From Caulifigura coniformis (GTDB lineage: Bacteria; Planctomycetota; Planctomycetia; Planctomycetales; Planctomycetaceae), in contig NZ_CP036271.1 of assembly GCF_007745175.1 (NCBI RefSeq), positions 2,802,314-2,866,313 of the forward strand: 64,000 bases of DNA, read 5' to 3'. Positions 10,072-17,326 of this stretch are shown here, one piece after another (within the stretch, counting starts at the first letter, position 1; each line of letters starts with the position of its first letter). A program made the position numbers and the translations under genes. The notes beneath the pieces were generated by a model that had not been told where the DNA came from, did no database searches, and saw only the letters and a program-made list of their open reading frames with translations.

Positions 10072-10869
10072 TCAAAGGCTCGACGTCTGATTGAGCGTGT
10101 CCAGCGGAAGCCAGAGCAGGTCGGCCTGCATCAGCCGCAGTCCGGACCTCCAGGGCTCATAGAAATCGAGCAATCCATAACCGAACGATTCCATCAGCTG
10201 AAAGTACTTGCCCGGTGGCTGCTGTCCCTGGTAGGTCGGGGCAAAGATCATCTCGGCATAGATCAGGTCGATCGCCTGGCGTGTCAGCATCTCCGACGCC
10301 CCCTTGAGGACGTCATATTCGCCTCCCTGGACATCGAGCTTCAGAATGTGGATTCGCGGAATCGAATGGCCCTTGCAGAACTGGTCGATCCCGGTCGTCT
10401 CGACCGTGATGGTGCTCGACGTCTCGCAATGCTTCAGTCCCCACTGGCGCGTTGCACCGGGGTCTGTGGGAAGCAGCGAGTTGGTGGCGACATAGCTGTT
10501 CACATTCATCTGCGACGTGCCGCTCGAGGCCGCCAGCGCGAGGCGGTGGACTTCGATCCCCGGATCGCCGGCGAAACGCGACTCCAGCTGGCTCGCCGCC
10601 CCCGGGAACGGCTCGAAACAGGAAATGGCTGCGGAGGGAAACCGAAGCCGATAGGAAGCCGCGGCGTCCCCGATGTGCGCGCCGACGTCGAAGATCACCG
10701 GCCTGGGCGAGGTCACCAGCCGTTTCTGGACTTCAAACGCATCAGGCCGGCAGCGATGAACGCCGAACCCGAATCGCTGGAGACAACGCTCGACCAACTG
10801 GCGCATCAGAAGAACCCGAAAAAGAAAGCCTCGCAAGAAACTCTGGCCACAGGGCCGATTGTCCACCAC
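10072..10869 (-). CDS. FkbM-family SAM-dependent methyltransferase
   Basis: 265 residues. Motif I is VIFDVGAHIGD, about residues 78-88, followed by the FEPFPGA adenine-side loop. The FkbM-specific second half contains LKLDVQGGEYDVLKGA and an AEMIF strand. FkbM-type enzymes O-methylate sugars or polyketide-like hydroxyls and often serve surface polysaccharide decoration. The start is uncertain: 10869 gives an N-terminus that overlaps no motif, while ATG 10806 (MRQLVERC) would give 244 residues and is equally compatible. The upstream intergenic region contains the second copy of the 103-bp hairpin repeat. Confidence 0.85.
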   Translation of the reverse strand: MVDNRPCGQSFLRGFLFRVLLMRQLVERCLQRFGFGVHRCRPDAFEVQKRLVTSPRPVIFDVGAHIGDAAASYRLRFPSAAISCFEPFPGAASQLESRFAGDPGIEVHRLALAASSGTSQMNVNSYVATNSLLPTDPGATRQWGLKHCETSSTITVETTGIDQFCKGHSIPRIHILKLDVQGGEYDVLKGASEMLTRQAIDLIYAEMIFAPTYQGQQPPGKYFQLMESFGYGLLDFYEPWRSGLRLMQADLLWLPLDTLNQTSSL

Positions 10870-10984
10870 GATCGACCAAACGCCAGCCCCGACGCCCCCG
10901 AGCTGAGCAGAATCGCAAGCCCGGCGGCGAACGGCGCTCCCCGAATCGGCCTGTCAGGAGCCCGCGAACGCAGTCCGCCGGATA

Positions 10985-11087
10985 GAGCAGCTTCAATATT
11001 GGTATTCGGGGTTCCGCAGGCGATCAACGGACGAACGCGAATCGAGAACCGTTCAATCGCCTGCACAGGAGCCATGAAAATGGCCTA
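10985..11087 (-). repeat. 103-bp hairpin repeat, copy 2 (inverted relative to copy 1)
   Basis: Reverse complement of the copy at 4979-5081, 93 of 103 identical with no gaps. The outer stem (GCAGGCGAT against ATCGCCTGC) and inner stem (AACGG against CCGTT) are kept, while the loop and 3' tail carry most of the changes. It lies between divergent genes, so it cannot be a terminator for both and is better read as a mobile or structural repeat. A short frame read across it on the minus strand has no family resemblance. Confidence 0.85.
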
Positions 11088-11134
11088 GAATCGGCTCCTG
11101 GTTGTCTCTCCGCTTCTCCGCTCGAGGTGCTGTG

Positions 11135-11683
11135 ATGAAATCGATGGCTCGCGGTCTGGTTCTGGCGTCCGTTGCGGCGGGCAGCGTCCTGGGGGTGTCG
11201 ATCTGCGGCCACAGCCAGGAGCAGTCTGCCGGCCCGCCCCTGGTCACACGAGGCCGCGTGGCGCTCAACCTGGCTGGCGCCGAGCTGATCATTTCCCGAG
11301 CGCGGGAGAAGGCCGTCGAGATGAAACTGAAGGTCAATGTCGCCGTCGTCGACGAAGGGGGGCACCTGCTCGCCTTCGCGCGCATGGATCAGGCACGTCC
11401 CGCCAGCGCTCCAACAGCTATCACGAAAGCAACCGCGGCCGCCACGCTGCGGCAGCCGACCGGGCCGGTTCGTCGCGGCGAGGCCGAAGCGGATGTGCTC
11501 CTCAACGTCGCCTTGCAGAATGCCGCCGCCGCGAGCGGGGGGAAGATGACCAGCCTGTTCGGCGGCGTGCCGGTGGTCGTCGACGGGCAGGTCATTGGCG
11601 CCGTAGGAGTCGGCGGAGCGACGGGAGAGCAGGACGCCGAGATCGCCAGGGCGGGGATCGACGCACTGATCAAGCAGCTGTAA
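11135..11683 (+). CDS. GlcG/HbpS-family (DUF336) heme-binding-like protein, exported
   Basis: 182 residues from ATG 11135, beginning with a Sec signal (MKSMARGLVLASVAAGS..., about residues 1-26). The mature part is a single GlcG/HbpS domain: repeated NVAVVDEGGHLLAFARMD, then a Thr/Ala-rich helix and GG.PVVVDGQVIGAVGVGGA. Family members bind heme or act near glycolate metabolism, and many are secreted. The exact ligand here is not shown by the sequence. An upstream TTG (11102) is possible, but the signal peptide then starts internally, so ATG is preferred. A 14-bp hairpin terminator follows. Confidence 0.85.
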   Translation: MKSMARGLVLASVAAGSVLGVSICGHSQEQSAGPPLVTRGRVALNLAGAELIISRAREKAVEMKLKVNVAVVDEGGHLLAFARMDQARPASAPTAITKATAAATLRQPTGPVRRGEAEADVLLNVALQNAAAASGGKMTSLFGGVPVVVDGQVIGAVGVGGATGEQDAEIARAGIDALIKQL

Positions 11684-11711
11684 TCAGGGGCCGGCGCTTC
11701 GTAGAAACGGG

Positions 11712-11743
11712 CAGGGGACAAGAGTGTGAACTCTTGTCCCCTG
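11712..11743. terminator. 14-bp perfect hairpin with GTGA tetraloop, bidirectional terminator candidate
   Basis: Arms 11712-11725 and 11730-11743 are perfectly complementary and enclose the tetraloop GTGA (GNRA class in RNA). It lies between the convergent GlcG-like gene (stop 11683) and the sulfatase gene (stop 11782). No long T-tract follows, as is common in high-GC genomes. Confidence 0.7.
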
Positions 11744-11781
11744 TGATGCGTTTCTCGGAGTTCAGTCGCGTCGAGTTCGCC

Positions 11782-13158
11782 TCATTTCGTGGCTTCCTGG
11801 CGCTGTTGCCGCCGTTGTCCGCGGCCACCGCCCCGGGAGCTGCCCCACAACGGTTCGACGTTCCCCTCGTTCCAGCGATCCCATTTCGCCTGCAGCTCTT
11901 TCACCTTCTCAGGCATCGCCGCTGCAAGGTCCTTCGATTCCCCCGCATCGGCCTCCAGGTCGTACAGCTTCGCTTCGGTCACCGGCTGCCCGCCTTTCCC
12001 TGTGTTCGTGTCGGCGTTGCTGTCGTAGCGGACGAGTTTCAGGTTTCCGTTCCGGATCGCCATCTGCTGCCCGAACCGCCAGTACAGGGCGTCATGCGGC
12101 GGCTTCTTCACGCTGCCGGAGAGATGAGGGCGCAGATCGACGCCATCCAGCTTCGCGGACGATGGATCGACCCCGGCTGCCGCAAGGGCGGTCGCCGTCA
12201 GGTCGAGCTGGATCACCGGCTGCTCGTACACGCCTGCCTGGAACTGGCTCGGCCAGCGGAGCAGGAACGGCACATGAATCCCCCCCTCGAGGGTTGTCCT
12301 CTTCGACCCCCGGAACGGCGTGTTGATGCTGCCGTTGACGGTCACTCCGTTCATGGTCGGACCGCCGTTGTCGCTGATGAACGCCACCAGCGTGTTCTGC
12401 GCCTGTCCTGATTCCTCGACAGCTTTCAGGATCTTTCCGATCGCCTCGTCCATGGCGAACATCATCGCCGCATACTTCCGTCGCTGCGGGTCGGTGATCG
12501 ATTCGAACTTCCTCAGGCGGGCGTCGTCGGCCTGCATGGGCGTGTGGACCGCATTGAAGGCGACATACAGGAACCATGGAGATCCCTTCTTCGATTCCAT
12601 GAACTTCACCGCCTCTCGGCCGATTACGTCGGTCAGGTATTCGCCTGTCCCGGCCGGCTCGTTGCCGCGGAGGATGCCCCGCTCGTTGAAGTAGTCGTGG
12701 GCGCCGCCCAGGAATCCGAAGAAGTCATCGAAGCCGCGCCGCTGCGGGTGGAACTGCTCGGCCGAGCCGAGGTGCCACTTGCCGGTGAGCGCCGTGGCAT
12801 ACCCGGCCGACTTGAGCCGCGCCGGAATCAGTGTTTCGGAAACCGGCAGGCCCAGCGCGCCTCCGTCGCCATCCCCGCCCGGATTGAACTCGTGGCCAAA
12901 CCGTGTCTGGTAGCGGCCGGTCAGCAGGCCCGCCCGTGTCGGCGAGCAATACGGTCCCGAGACGTAGCCGTTCGTGAACCGCACGCTCGACCGGGCCAGC
13001 GCATCGAGATTCGGCGTCGGGATGTCTTTGCAGCCGTGGAATCCGACATCCGCGTAACCCATGTCGTCACCGACGAGGAACAGGATGTTCGGCTTTTCAG
13101 CAGCCGAGGCCGAGGCCGCAAGGCTCAGGCAGAACGCCAGCAGGCAGAGACGCGTCAT
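11782..13158 (-). CDS. Secreted type I (formylglycine) sulfatase
   Basis: 458 residues with a Sec signal (cleavage near SASAA, residue 20). The alkaline-phosphatase-superfamily core starts at NILFLVGDDMGYAD, whose Asp pair binds calcium. The sulfatase signature YCSPTR follows with Cys71 as the residue converted to formylglycine, then LTGKWHLG and ISDNGG metal/active-site blocks. Such enzymes hydrolyse sulfate esters of polysaccharides; planctomycetes typically encode many. Maturation needs a formylglycine-generating enzyme, not seen here. The C-terminal about 20 residues are Gly/Arg/Gln-rich and of low complexity. Confidence 0.93.
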   Translation of the reverse strand: MTRLCLLAFCLSLAASASAAEKPNILFLVGDDMGYADVGFHGCKDIPTPNLDALARSSVRFTNGYVSGPYCSPTRAGLLTGRYQTRFGHEFNPGGDGDGGALGLPVSETLIPARLKSAGYATALTGKWHLGSAEQFHPQRRGFDDFFGFLGGAHDYFNERGILRGNEPAGTGEYLTDVIGREAVKFMESKKGSPWFLYVAFNAVHTPMQADDARLRKFESITDPQRRKYAAMMFAMDEAIGKILKAVEESGQAQNTLVAFISDNGGPTMNGVTVNGSINTPFRGSKRTTLEGGIHVPFLLRWPSQFQAGVYEQPVIQLDLTATALAAAGVDPSSAKLDGVDLRPHLSGSVKKPPHDALYWRFGQQMAIRNGNLKLVRYDSNADTNTGKGGQPVTEAKLYDLEADAGESKDLAAAMPEKVKELQAKWDRWNEGNVEPLWGSSRGGGRGQRRQQRQEATK

Positions 13159-13267
13159 TGTCCGACTCCGGGATTGGGCGCGAAGACATTGCCTCGCCGA
13201 CAGCGCGGGGCAACGGGCCGATCGTCATACCTGTTCACCGGTGGAATGTGTAGCGATGCAAAGCAAG

Positions 13268-13310
13268 CAGCCGCGGGCGGGGCGTCACGAAGAAGCCCCG
13301 CCCGCGGCTG
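13268..13310. terminator. 16-bp perfect hairpin, terminator candidate
   Basis: Arms 13268-13283 and 13295-13310 are perfectly complementary with an 11-base loop. It lies immediately downstream of the DUF1579 gene (minus strand, stop at 13339) and upstream of the sulfatase gene. It probably separates the two transcripts. Confidence 0.65.
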
Positions 13311-13338
13311 GCGATGTGCCCGAATCGACGAGACGGCC

Positions 13339-13890
13339 TTATTTCTTCCGCCGCGAGACGCTGCTGACGATCTTCACCCATTCTCCTTTGTCGTCCTGGA
13401 TGTACGACGTGAAGTGCCGCTCATCCCGGCTCTTGAACTCGGTGATGTCCCGATACTTCGCCGTCTTGCCCGGGTTCAGCATCGAAGGGCCATCGGCCTC
13501 GAGTGTCAGGATCTTTCCGCTCGGGTCGAGGGTTCCTTCGTAGTGCCACATGTGCGGCATCATCGAGTCGGTCCACGTCCCGATGTACTTCTTCTTTTCC
13601 GGTGAGTAGCCGATCGTCATCACCACCTGCATCTTCACGCCCGCCATCTCGGCGTCGCCTTCGGAGATGACCCAGAAGCCCCCGAGGGGACGCACTTTCT
13701 CTTCCATCTTTCCTTTCACGGGCGGCTGGCCCGGCACGGGGGTGCATTCCGATTCCGCGCTCCATTCTCCGACGAACTGGTTCAGCCACTCATGCTCTTT
13801 CTGCGGCGTGGGAAACGGTGACGGGTCCTGGGCGCGAGCGAGGCCCGGGGCGACGACAAGAACCAACGCGGCGGCGACAAGCGATCTCAT
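13339..13890 (-). CDS. Secreted DUF1579-family protein
   Basis: 183 residues with a signal peptide (about residues 1-20, ending GLARA). The mature protein fits DUF1579: HEWLNQFVGEW near the start, a GGFWVISEG segment, GYSPEKKKYIGTWTDSM and an EFKSRDERHFTSY-like C-terminal strand. The family is a lipocalin-like beta-barrel of unknown function, frequent in planctomycetes and other bacteria, and is thought to be extracytoplasmic. It is divergent from the ArsR gene at 14035, but the two need not be co-regulated. Confidence 0.85.
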   Translation of the reverse strand: MRSLVAAALVLVVAPGLARAQDPSPFPTPQKEHEWLNQFVGEWSAESECTPVPGQPPVKGKMEEKVRPLGGFWVISEGDAEMAGVKMQVVMTIGYSPEKKKYIGTWTDSMMPHMWHYEGTLDPSGKILTLEADGPSMLNPGKTAKYRDITEFKSRDERHFTSYIQDDKGEWVKIVSSVSRRKK

Positions 13891-14000
13891 GGGTTTAGCT
13901 CCTCAGACAGACACGACGGACTGGCAACACTGCCAGCGGTAGCCCGCCGCATGGTTGCCGGATCAATCCCGAACTTTCAATACGACGTTCGGAATCGCCC

Positions 14001-14035
14001 TTGACATATTCCAGTATGGGAATATAAATCATTCA
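14001..14035 (+). promoter_or_regulatory. Leaderless sigma70-type promoter with palindromic operator for ArsR gene
   Basis: TTGACA (14001-14006) and TATAAA (14023-14028) are separated by 16 bases. A perfect inverted repeat, ATATTCC (14006-14012) and GGAATAT (14019-14025), fills the spacer and reaches both hexamers. Seven bases after the -10 box is 14035, the A of the ArsR start codon, so the transcript would be leaderless. A regulator bound here would block RNA polymerase directly, fitting autorepression. Confidence 0.7.
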
Positions 14036-14388
14036 TGGCAAGAGCAGCAACGACATCCGACGCCTTCAACGCCATCGCCGAGCCGCGAAGACGCGAAATC
14101 ATCGGCCTCCTCGCCGACGGCGGAACGCTGACGGTGAACGAGATCGTTGAACGGCTGCGACTTCCGCAGCCTGCCGTCTCCAAGCATCTCGGCGTGTTGC
14201 GCGAAGTGGGCCTCGTCTCTGCGGAAAAGCAGGGGCAGCACCGCCGCTATCGCCTGACCCCCCAGGAGCTCAAAGCCGTGCACGACTGGGTCAAAACGTT
14301 TGAACGGTTCTGGACAAACCAGATTGACCGCATCAAGGAACGCGCCGAGCGGATCGCCGCCGAACGCGCCGCCAACAAGCCCGTTTAA
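14035..14388 (+). CDS. ArsR/SmtB-type helix-turn-helix regulator (SRPBCC-linked subgroup)
   Basis: 117 residues with a winged-helix domain. EPRRREIIGLLADG.LTVNEIVERL, then the recognition helix QPAVSKHLGVLREVGLV, then the wing GQHRRYRL. No metal-binding Cys pair of the classical ArsR type is present. This matches the subgroup commonly paired with SRPBCC/AHSA1 genes, and an SRPBCC gene follows 43 bases later. Predicted cytoplasmic dimeric repressor of its own operon; the ligand is unknown. The start is fixed by the promoter geometry (ATG at the predicted +1, no ribosome site). Confidence 0.9.
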   Translation: MARAATTSDAFNAIAEPRRREIIGLLADGGTLTVNEIVERLRLPQPAVSKHLGVLREVGLVSAEKQGQHRRYRLTPQELKAVHDWVKTFERFWTNQIDRIKERAERIAAERAANKPV

Positions 14389-14431
14389 CCAGCTCCCCTG
14401 GGAGCGGAACCTCTATCGAAGGAGATTGCTC

Positions 14432-14887
14432 ATGATGCTGACTCCCGAGACGGCCATTCAGACCCTGGAAGTCATCAAGACGGAAGAGATCAAGGCCCCC
14501 GTCGATGTCGTCTTCGAGTCGATCCTCGCCATCCTCGGCCCGGAAAGTCAGATGGGACACAAGGCGTTCCCGATGACGTTCGAGGCCTGGCCTGGAGGTC
14601 GCTGGTTTCGTGATCTGGGCAACAACGCGGGGCACCTCTGGGGGCACGTCCAGGTCATCAAGCCCCCGACGCTCATCGAGATCTGCGGCCCGATGTTCAT
14701 GTCGTATCCGGCCGCTTCTCACCTGCAGTACCGCATCACGGCCGACGGCCCGACGAGCCGCCTGCAGCTGACGCACAAGGCGTTCGGCCTGATTCCCAAA
14801 GAGCATCGCGAAGGGGTCAACGAGGGCTGGGCGAACGAAGTCGCGGAGATCCGCGCCCGCGCCGAGCGTCTCGCGAAGAAGAAGTAA
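14432..14887 (+). CDS. SRPBCC (AHSA1-like/START) domain protein
   Basis: 151 residues from ATG 14432, preceded at proper distance by AAGGAG (14419-14424). The fold is a single SRPBCC domain: an N-terminal strand VIKTEEIKAPVDVVFESIL, a central EAWPGGRWFRDLGNNAGHLWG loop region, and C-terminal strands with TSRLQLTHKAFG before a long helix. AHSA1-like proteins bind hydrophobic ligands in a deep cavity. Those behind ArsR genes are widespread but poorly characterised. It is co-transcribed with the ArsR gene and is the same module as 34752-35535. Confidence 0.85.
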   Translation: MMLTPETAIQTLEVIKTEEIKAPVDVVFESILAILGPESQMGHKAFPMTFEAWPGGRWFRDLGNNAGHLWGHVQVIKPPTLIEICGPMFMSYPAASHLQYRITADGPTSRLQLTHKAFGLIPKEHREGVNEGWANEVAEIRARAERLAKKK

Positions 14888-15007
14888 TCGTTCTCCGGCG
14901 TTGTCGTTGCGGACTTCCATTCCGCAAGTCCGGGACAGGGCAACGGGTGGCTTCCGTTGCGGATTCCATGAATTGAAATTCCTCTCTTCGTTCACAGGCG
15001 TGAATTC

Positions 15008-15502
15008 ATGAAGGCACTCGAACTGATTCAGTGGGCACTCGAGTTCACTGAGGCAGGACTCACCCGGCTCGTTTCCGACATGCGGGATCGACCGCTGACG
15101 CAGCCCACCTCCGCGGGGGGCAACCATCCTCTCTGGGTGCTGGGACACCTGGCCTACAGTGAAGGCTTCGCGTCCGAGATTCTGTTCGGCGAGCCCAATC
15201 CACTGCAGCACTGGGCGAAGCTGTTTGCGCCCGGCAGTCAGCCGACCACCAATCCGGCCGACTATCCGTCGTTCGACGAGCTTCTGAACACCTTCCGCGA
15301 GATGCGGGCGAAGAACCTGGTTCGCCTGAAAGAGATCGGCGAGGCCGGGCTTGATGCAAAGCCGGAGAATGTCCCGGAGCCGTTCAAGGACGTCATGACG
15401 TCCGTGGGCAAGACATACCTGCTGCTCGCGCTCCACCAGAACGTGCACTACGGCGAAGTCTGTGATGCCCGGCGCGTCGCCGGGCTCAAGCCGTTGATGT
15501 AG
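15008..15502 (+). CDS. DinB-like (YfiT/DinB superfamily) four-helix-bundle protein
   Basis: 164 residues, one DinB superfamily bundle. Metal-site histidines are at HLAY (about residue 47), in an Asn/His-rich centre, and near the C-terminus at HQNVHYGE. DinB-family proteins are often metal-dependent thiol transferases (for example with mycothiol or bacillithiol) or stress proteins; substrate and thiol here are unknown. A 120-base gap separates it from the SRPBCC gene, so it may have its own promoter. It belongs to a run of small stress-type genes (14035-16715). Confidence 0.8.
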   Translation: MKALELIQWALEFTEAGLTRLVSDMRDRPLTQPTSAGGNHPLWVLGHLAYSEGFASEILFGEPNPLQHWAKLFAPGSQPTTNPADYPSFDELLNTFREMRAKNLVRLKEIGEAGLDAKPENVPEPFKDVMTSVGKTYLLLALHQNVHYGEVCDARRVAGLKPLM

Positions 15503-15651
15503 CCGCGCTCGCGCTCTGTTTCGCGGCCGCATCGGCCGTTCGGATGCTCCCCGGTTGTCGAATGCGTCATGGCTCGTCAGGCCACGGCGCCACGCTCTCC
15601 GTCTGTCGATTCGAAACGTCGTTTCCCTCTCTCTCAAACGAGGCTTGCTTC

Positions 15652-16437
15652 ATGTCTGCTCCTCCCGCAGTTGTCTCCCGTCAGGAATGGCTCAAGGCCC
15701 GCATGGATCTGCTCCAGAAGGAGAAGGAGTTCACGCGGCTCAAGGACGAGGTCGCGGCCCAGCGACGGAAGCTTCCGTGGGTGAAGGTCGAGAAGGCCTA
15801 TCGCTTCGAAACTGAACGAGGCGCGCAGTCGCTCGCCGACCTCTTCGCCGGCCGCAGTCAGCTCATTGTCTACCACTTCATGTACGGGCCGGAATGGGAA
15901 GGGCCGTGTCCGAGTTGCAGCTTCATCGCCGATCACTTCGATGGACTCATTCCTCATCTCAATGCCCGCGATGTGACTCTCACCGCCATCTCCCGCGCGC
16001 CGCTGGCGAAGCTCAAGGCGTTGCAGGCCAGGCTCGACTGGAGGTTCCCCTGGGTTTCGTCCGGACCGGGCGACTTCAACTACGACATGCACGTCTCGTT
16101 CACGCCCGAAGAGATCGGTCGCGGTGAGGTCGAATACAACTATGCCAAGGGCCCGACACCCGTCGAGGACCTCCCCGGTTGCAGCGTGTTCGCGAAAGAC
16201 GAGACGGGGCAGGTTTATCACACCTACTCATCCTATGCCCGCGGGTGCGACATCCTGCTGGGGGCCTATAACTTCCTCGACCTCACGCCGAAGGGACGCA
16301 ACGAAGAGGGGCTCGCTTTCGACATGGCGTGGGTCCGCCTGCACGACGAGTACGGCCCCGGTTACAAGGTCGACCCGGCTGCGGGCTATTCCCCGCCGAA
16401 GGGCTCCTGCTGTCACCCCGTCGAGGTGACGACATGA
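15652..16437 (+). CDS. DUF899 thioredoxin-like family protein
   Basis: 261 residues. Hallmarks of DUF899 are the N-terminal WLKAR..LL.KEKE..R..D region, the LIVYHFMYGP segment with a CPSC dithiol (about residues 93-96), FPWVSS and DFNYD blocks, and YHTYSSYARG near the C-terminus. The thioredoxin-like fold with CxxC suggests a cytosolic redox role; no reaction is established. I chose ATG 15652 because DUF899 proteins begin at this point; the upstream frame from 15544 is unlike the family. The stop overlaps the start of the next gene (ATGA), indicating translational coupling. Confidence 0.87.
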   Translation: MSAPPAVVSRQEWLKARMDLLQKEKEFTRLKDEVAAQRRKLPWVKVEKAYRFETERGAQSLADLFAGRSQLIVYHFMYGPEWEGPCPSCSFIADHFDGLIPHLNARDVTLTAISRAPLAKLKALQARLDWRFPWVSSGPGDFNYDMHVSFTPEEIGRGEVEYNYAKGPTPVEDLPGCSVFAKDETGQVYHTYSSYARGCDILLGAYNFLDLTPKGRNEEGLAFDMAWVRLHDEYGPGYKVDPAAGYSPPKGSCCHPVEVTT

Positions 16438-16715
16438 AAGCCGCCTGCTGCTGCAATTCCGGGACACCGGAGGGCCGCCGCGCGCGAAGCCGCGCCGCGG
16501 CCCCGGTCTCCGGGCTGGTCTGCGGCGCGTTCTGGCTGCTCTGCCCGAAGTGCCCTGCGTGCGTCGCCGCTTATGCGGCGCTCGTGGGTGGCATCACCCT
16601 CTCGCTTCCCGTGGCTGCGATGGTGTTGAGCGGTCTGCGAGTCTCGCTCATCACGGCAACTCTGATGATCGCCGCCGTTTTTGCCTGGCGCTGCATGCGT
16701 TCGCTGGTTCGCTGA
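16434..16715 (+). CDS. Small Cys-rich membrane protein, coupled to DUF899 gene
   Basis: 93 residues. The N-terminus carries a CCC cluster, and a second Cys cluster, CPKCPAC, lies at the mouth of the first of two hydrophobic segments (about residues 47-66 and 68-87). The start codon overlaps the DUF899 stop codon in an ATGA arrangement, so the two are probably made together. Clustered cysteines next to membrane helices suggest metal binding or a redox relay, as in MerC-like proteins, but I do not recognise a family and assign no function. A very strong hairpin terminator follows. Confidence 0.65.
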   Translation: MKAACCCNSGTPEGRRARSRAAAPVSGLVCGAFWLLCPKCPACVAAYAALVGGITLSLPVAAMVLSGLRVSLITATLMIAAVFAWRCMRSLVR

Positions 16716-16746
16716 GCGATCTGTTCGCTGCCGGCAACGCCGCTTT

Positions 16747-16785
16747 CCGTGCCTGGCCGGCCCGATTCGGGCCGGCCAGGCACGG
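16747..16785. terminator. 18-bp perfect hairpin, bidirectional terminator candidate
   Basis: Arms 16747-16764 and 16768-16785 pair perfectly with a 3-base loop (ATT). It lies between the convergent small membrane protein gene (stop 16715) and the VOC gene (stop 16929). It is the strongest hairpin in the window. Confidence 0.7.
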
Positions 16786-16928
16786 TTGGGTCACAAGTGG
16801 TTGTCGCTGCGCCGATATGCCTTGTGACATGGTTCAGGACGAAGGGTTTGGTCCGTCACCACTGACGAGCGACTCGCTGATCCAACGATGGTGCTCGCCA
16901 GGTACGACCGCAAATGCAACGTCGCGCG

Positions 16929-17318
16929 TCAGCCCTCTGGCGCCGAAAGACGCTCGTTGAACCGGATCCGGTTCCCGAACGGATCGGTCACCTGAACCAG
17001 CTTCGCGTCGTAGAACGTCGTCTCCAGGCCCGGCCGCAGGTATCCGTATTTCTTTTCCATCAACTGGCGATGGAACTCTTCGATTCCGGTCATCCAGACA
17101 AACACCGTCGAGCCCGGGCAGCAATCGCCATGATGCTCGGACAGGTGCAGCGTCAATCCGCCGCGCGACACCTGCATGTAGACCGGCGAGACGCCCGCGA
17201 ACTGATGTTCCCAGTCGACCGTCATTCCCAGGTAGTCGACGTAGAACTCGCGGGCCTTCGCGACATCGAAGATCCGCAGGATTGGGATTGTCTGCTGCAC
17301 TGCAATCGGATCGCTCAT
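16929..17318 (-). CDS. VOC/glyoxalase-bleomycin-resistance family protein
   Basis: 129 residues with two beta-alpha-beta-beta-beta halves. The first half has PILRIFDVAKAREFYVDYLGM; the second has QVTDPFGNRIRFNE, the typical C-terminal metal-ligand Glu strand. Candidate metal ligands are the His in the LHLSEHHGD segment and the C-terminal Glu. Family members include glyoxalases, extradiol dioxygenases and drug-binding proteins, and the substrate is unknown. Only 8 bases separate it from the preceding serine hydrolase gene (17327-18418) on the same strand, so the two form an operon. Confidence 0.85.
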   Translation of the reverse strand: MSDPIAVQQTIPILRIFDVAKAREFYVDYLGMTVDWEHQFAGVSPVYMQVSRGGLTLHLSEHHGDCCPGSTVFVWMTGIEEFHRQLMEKKYGYLRPGLETTFYDAKLVQVTDPFGNRIRFNERLSAPEG

Positions 17319-17326
17319 GACGCCTG

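Noticed and set aside
10806-11075. A short minus-strand frame across hairpin repeat copy 2
   Set aside because: It matches the copy 1 frame only inside the repeat, and differences there are nearly all nonsynonymous. No ribosome site.
8386-11088. A 900-codon open frame on the plus strand
   Set aside because: It is antisense to the ankyrin and FkbM genes, which have clear family motifs. Its own translation is Arg/Pro/Gly-rich with no domain, as expected for a shadow in high-GC DNA.
14333-15637. A 434-codon minus-strand frame
   Set aside because: Antisense to the SRPBCC, DinB-like and DUF899 genes, which have recognisable families and ribosome sites.
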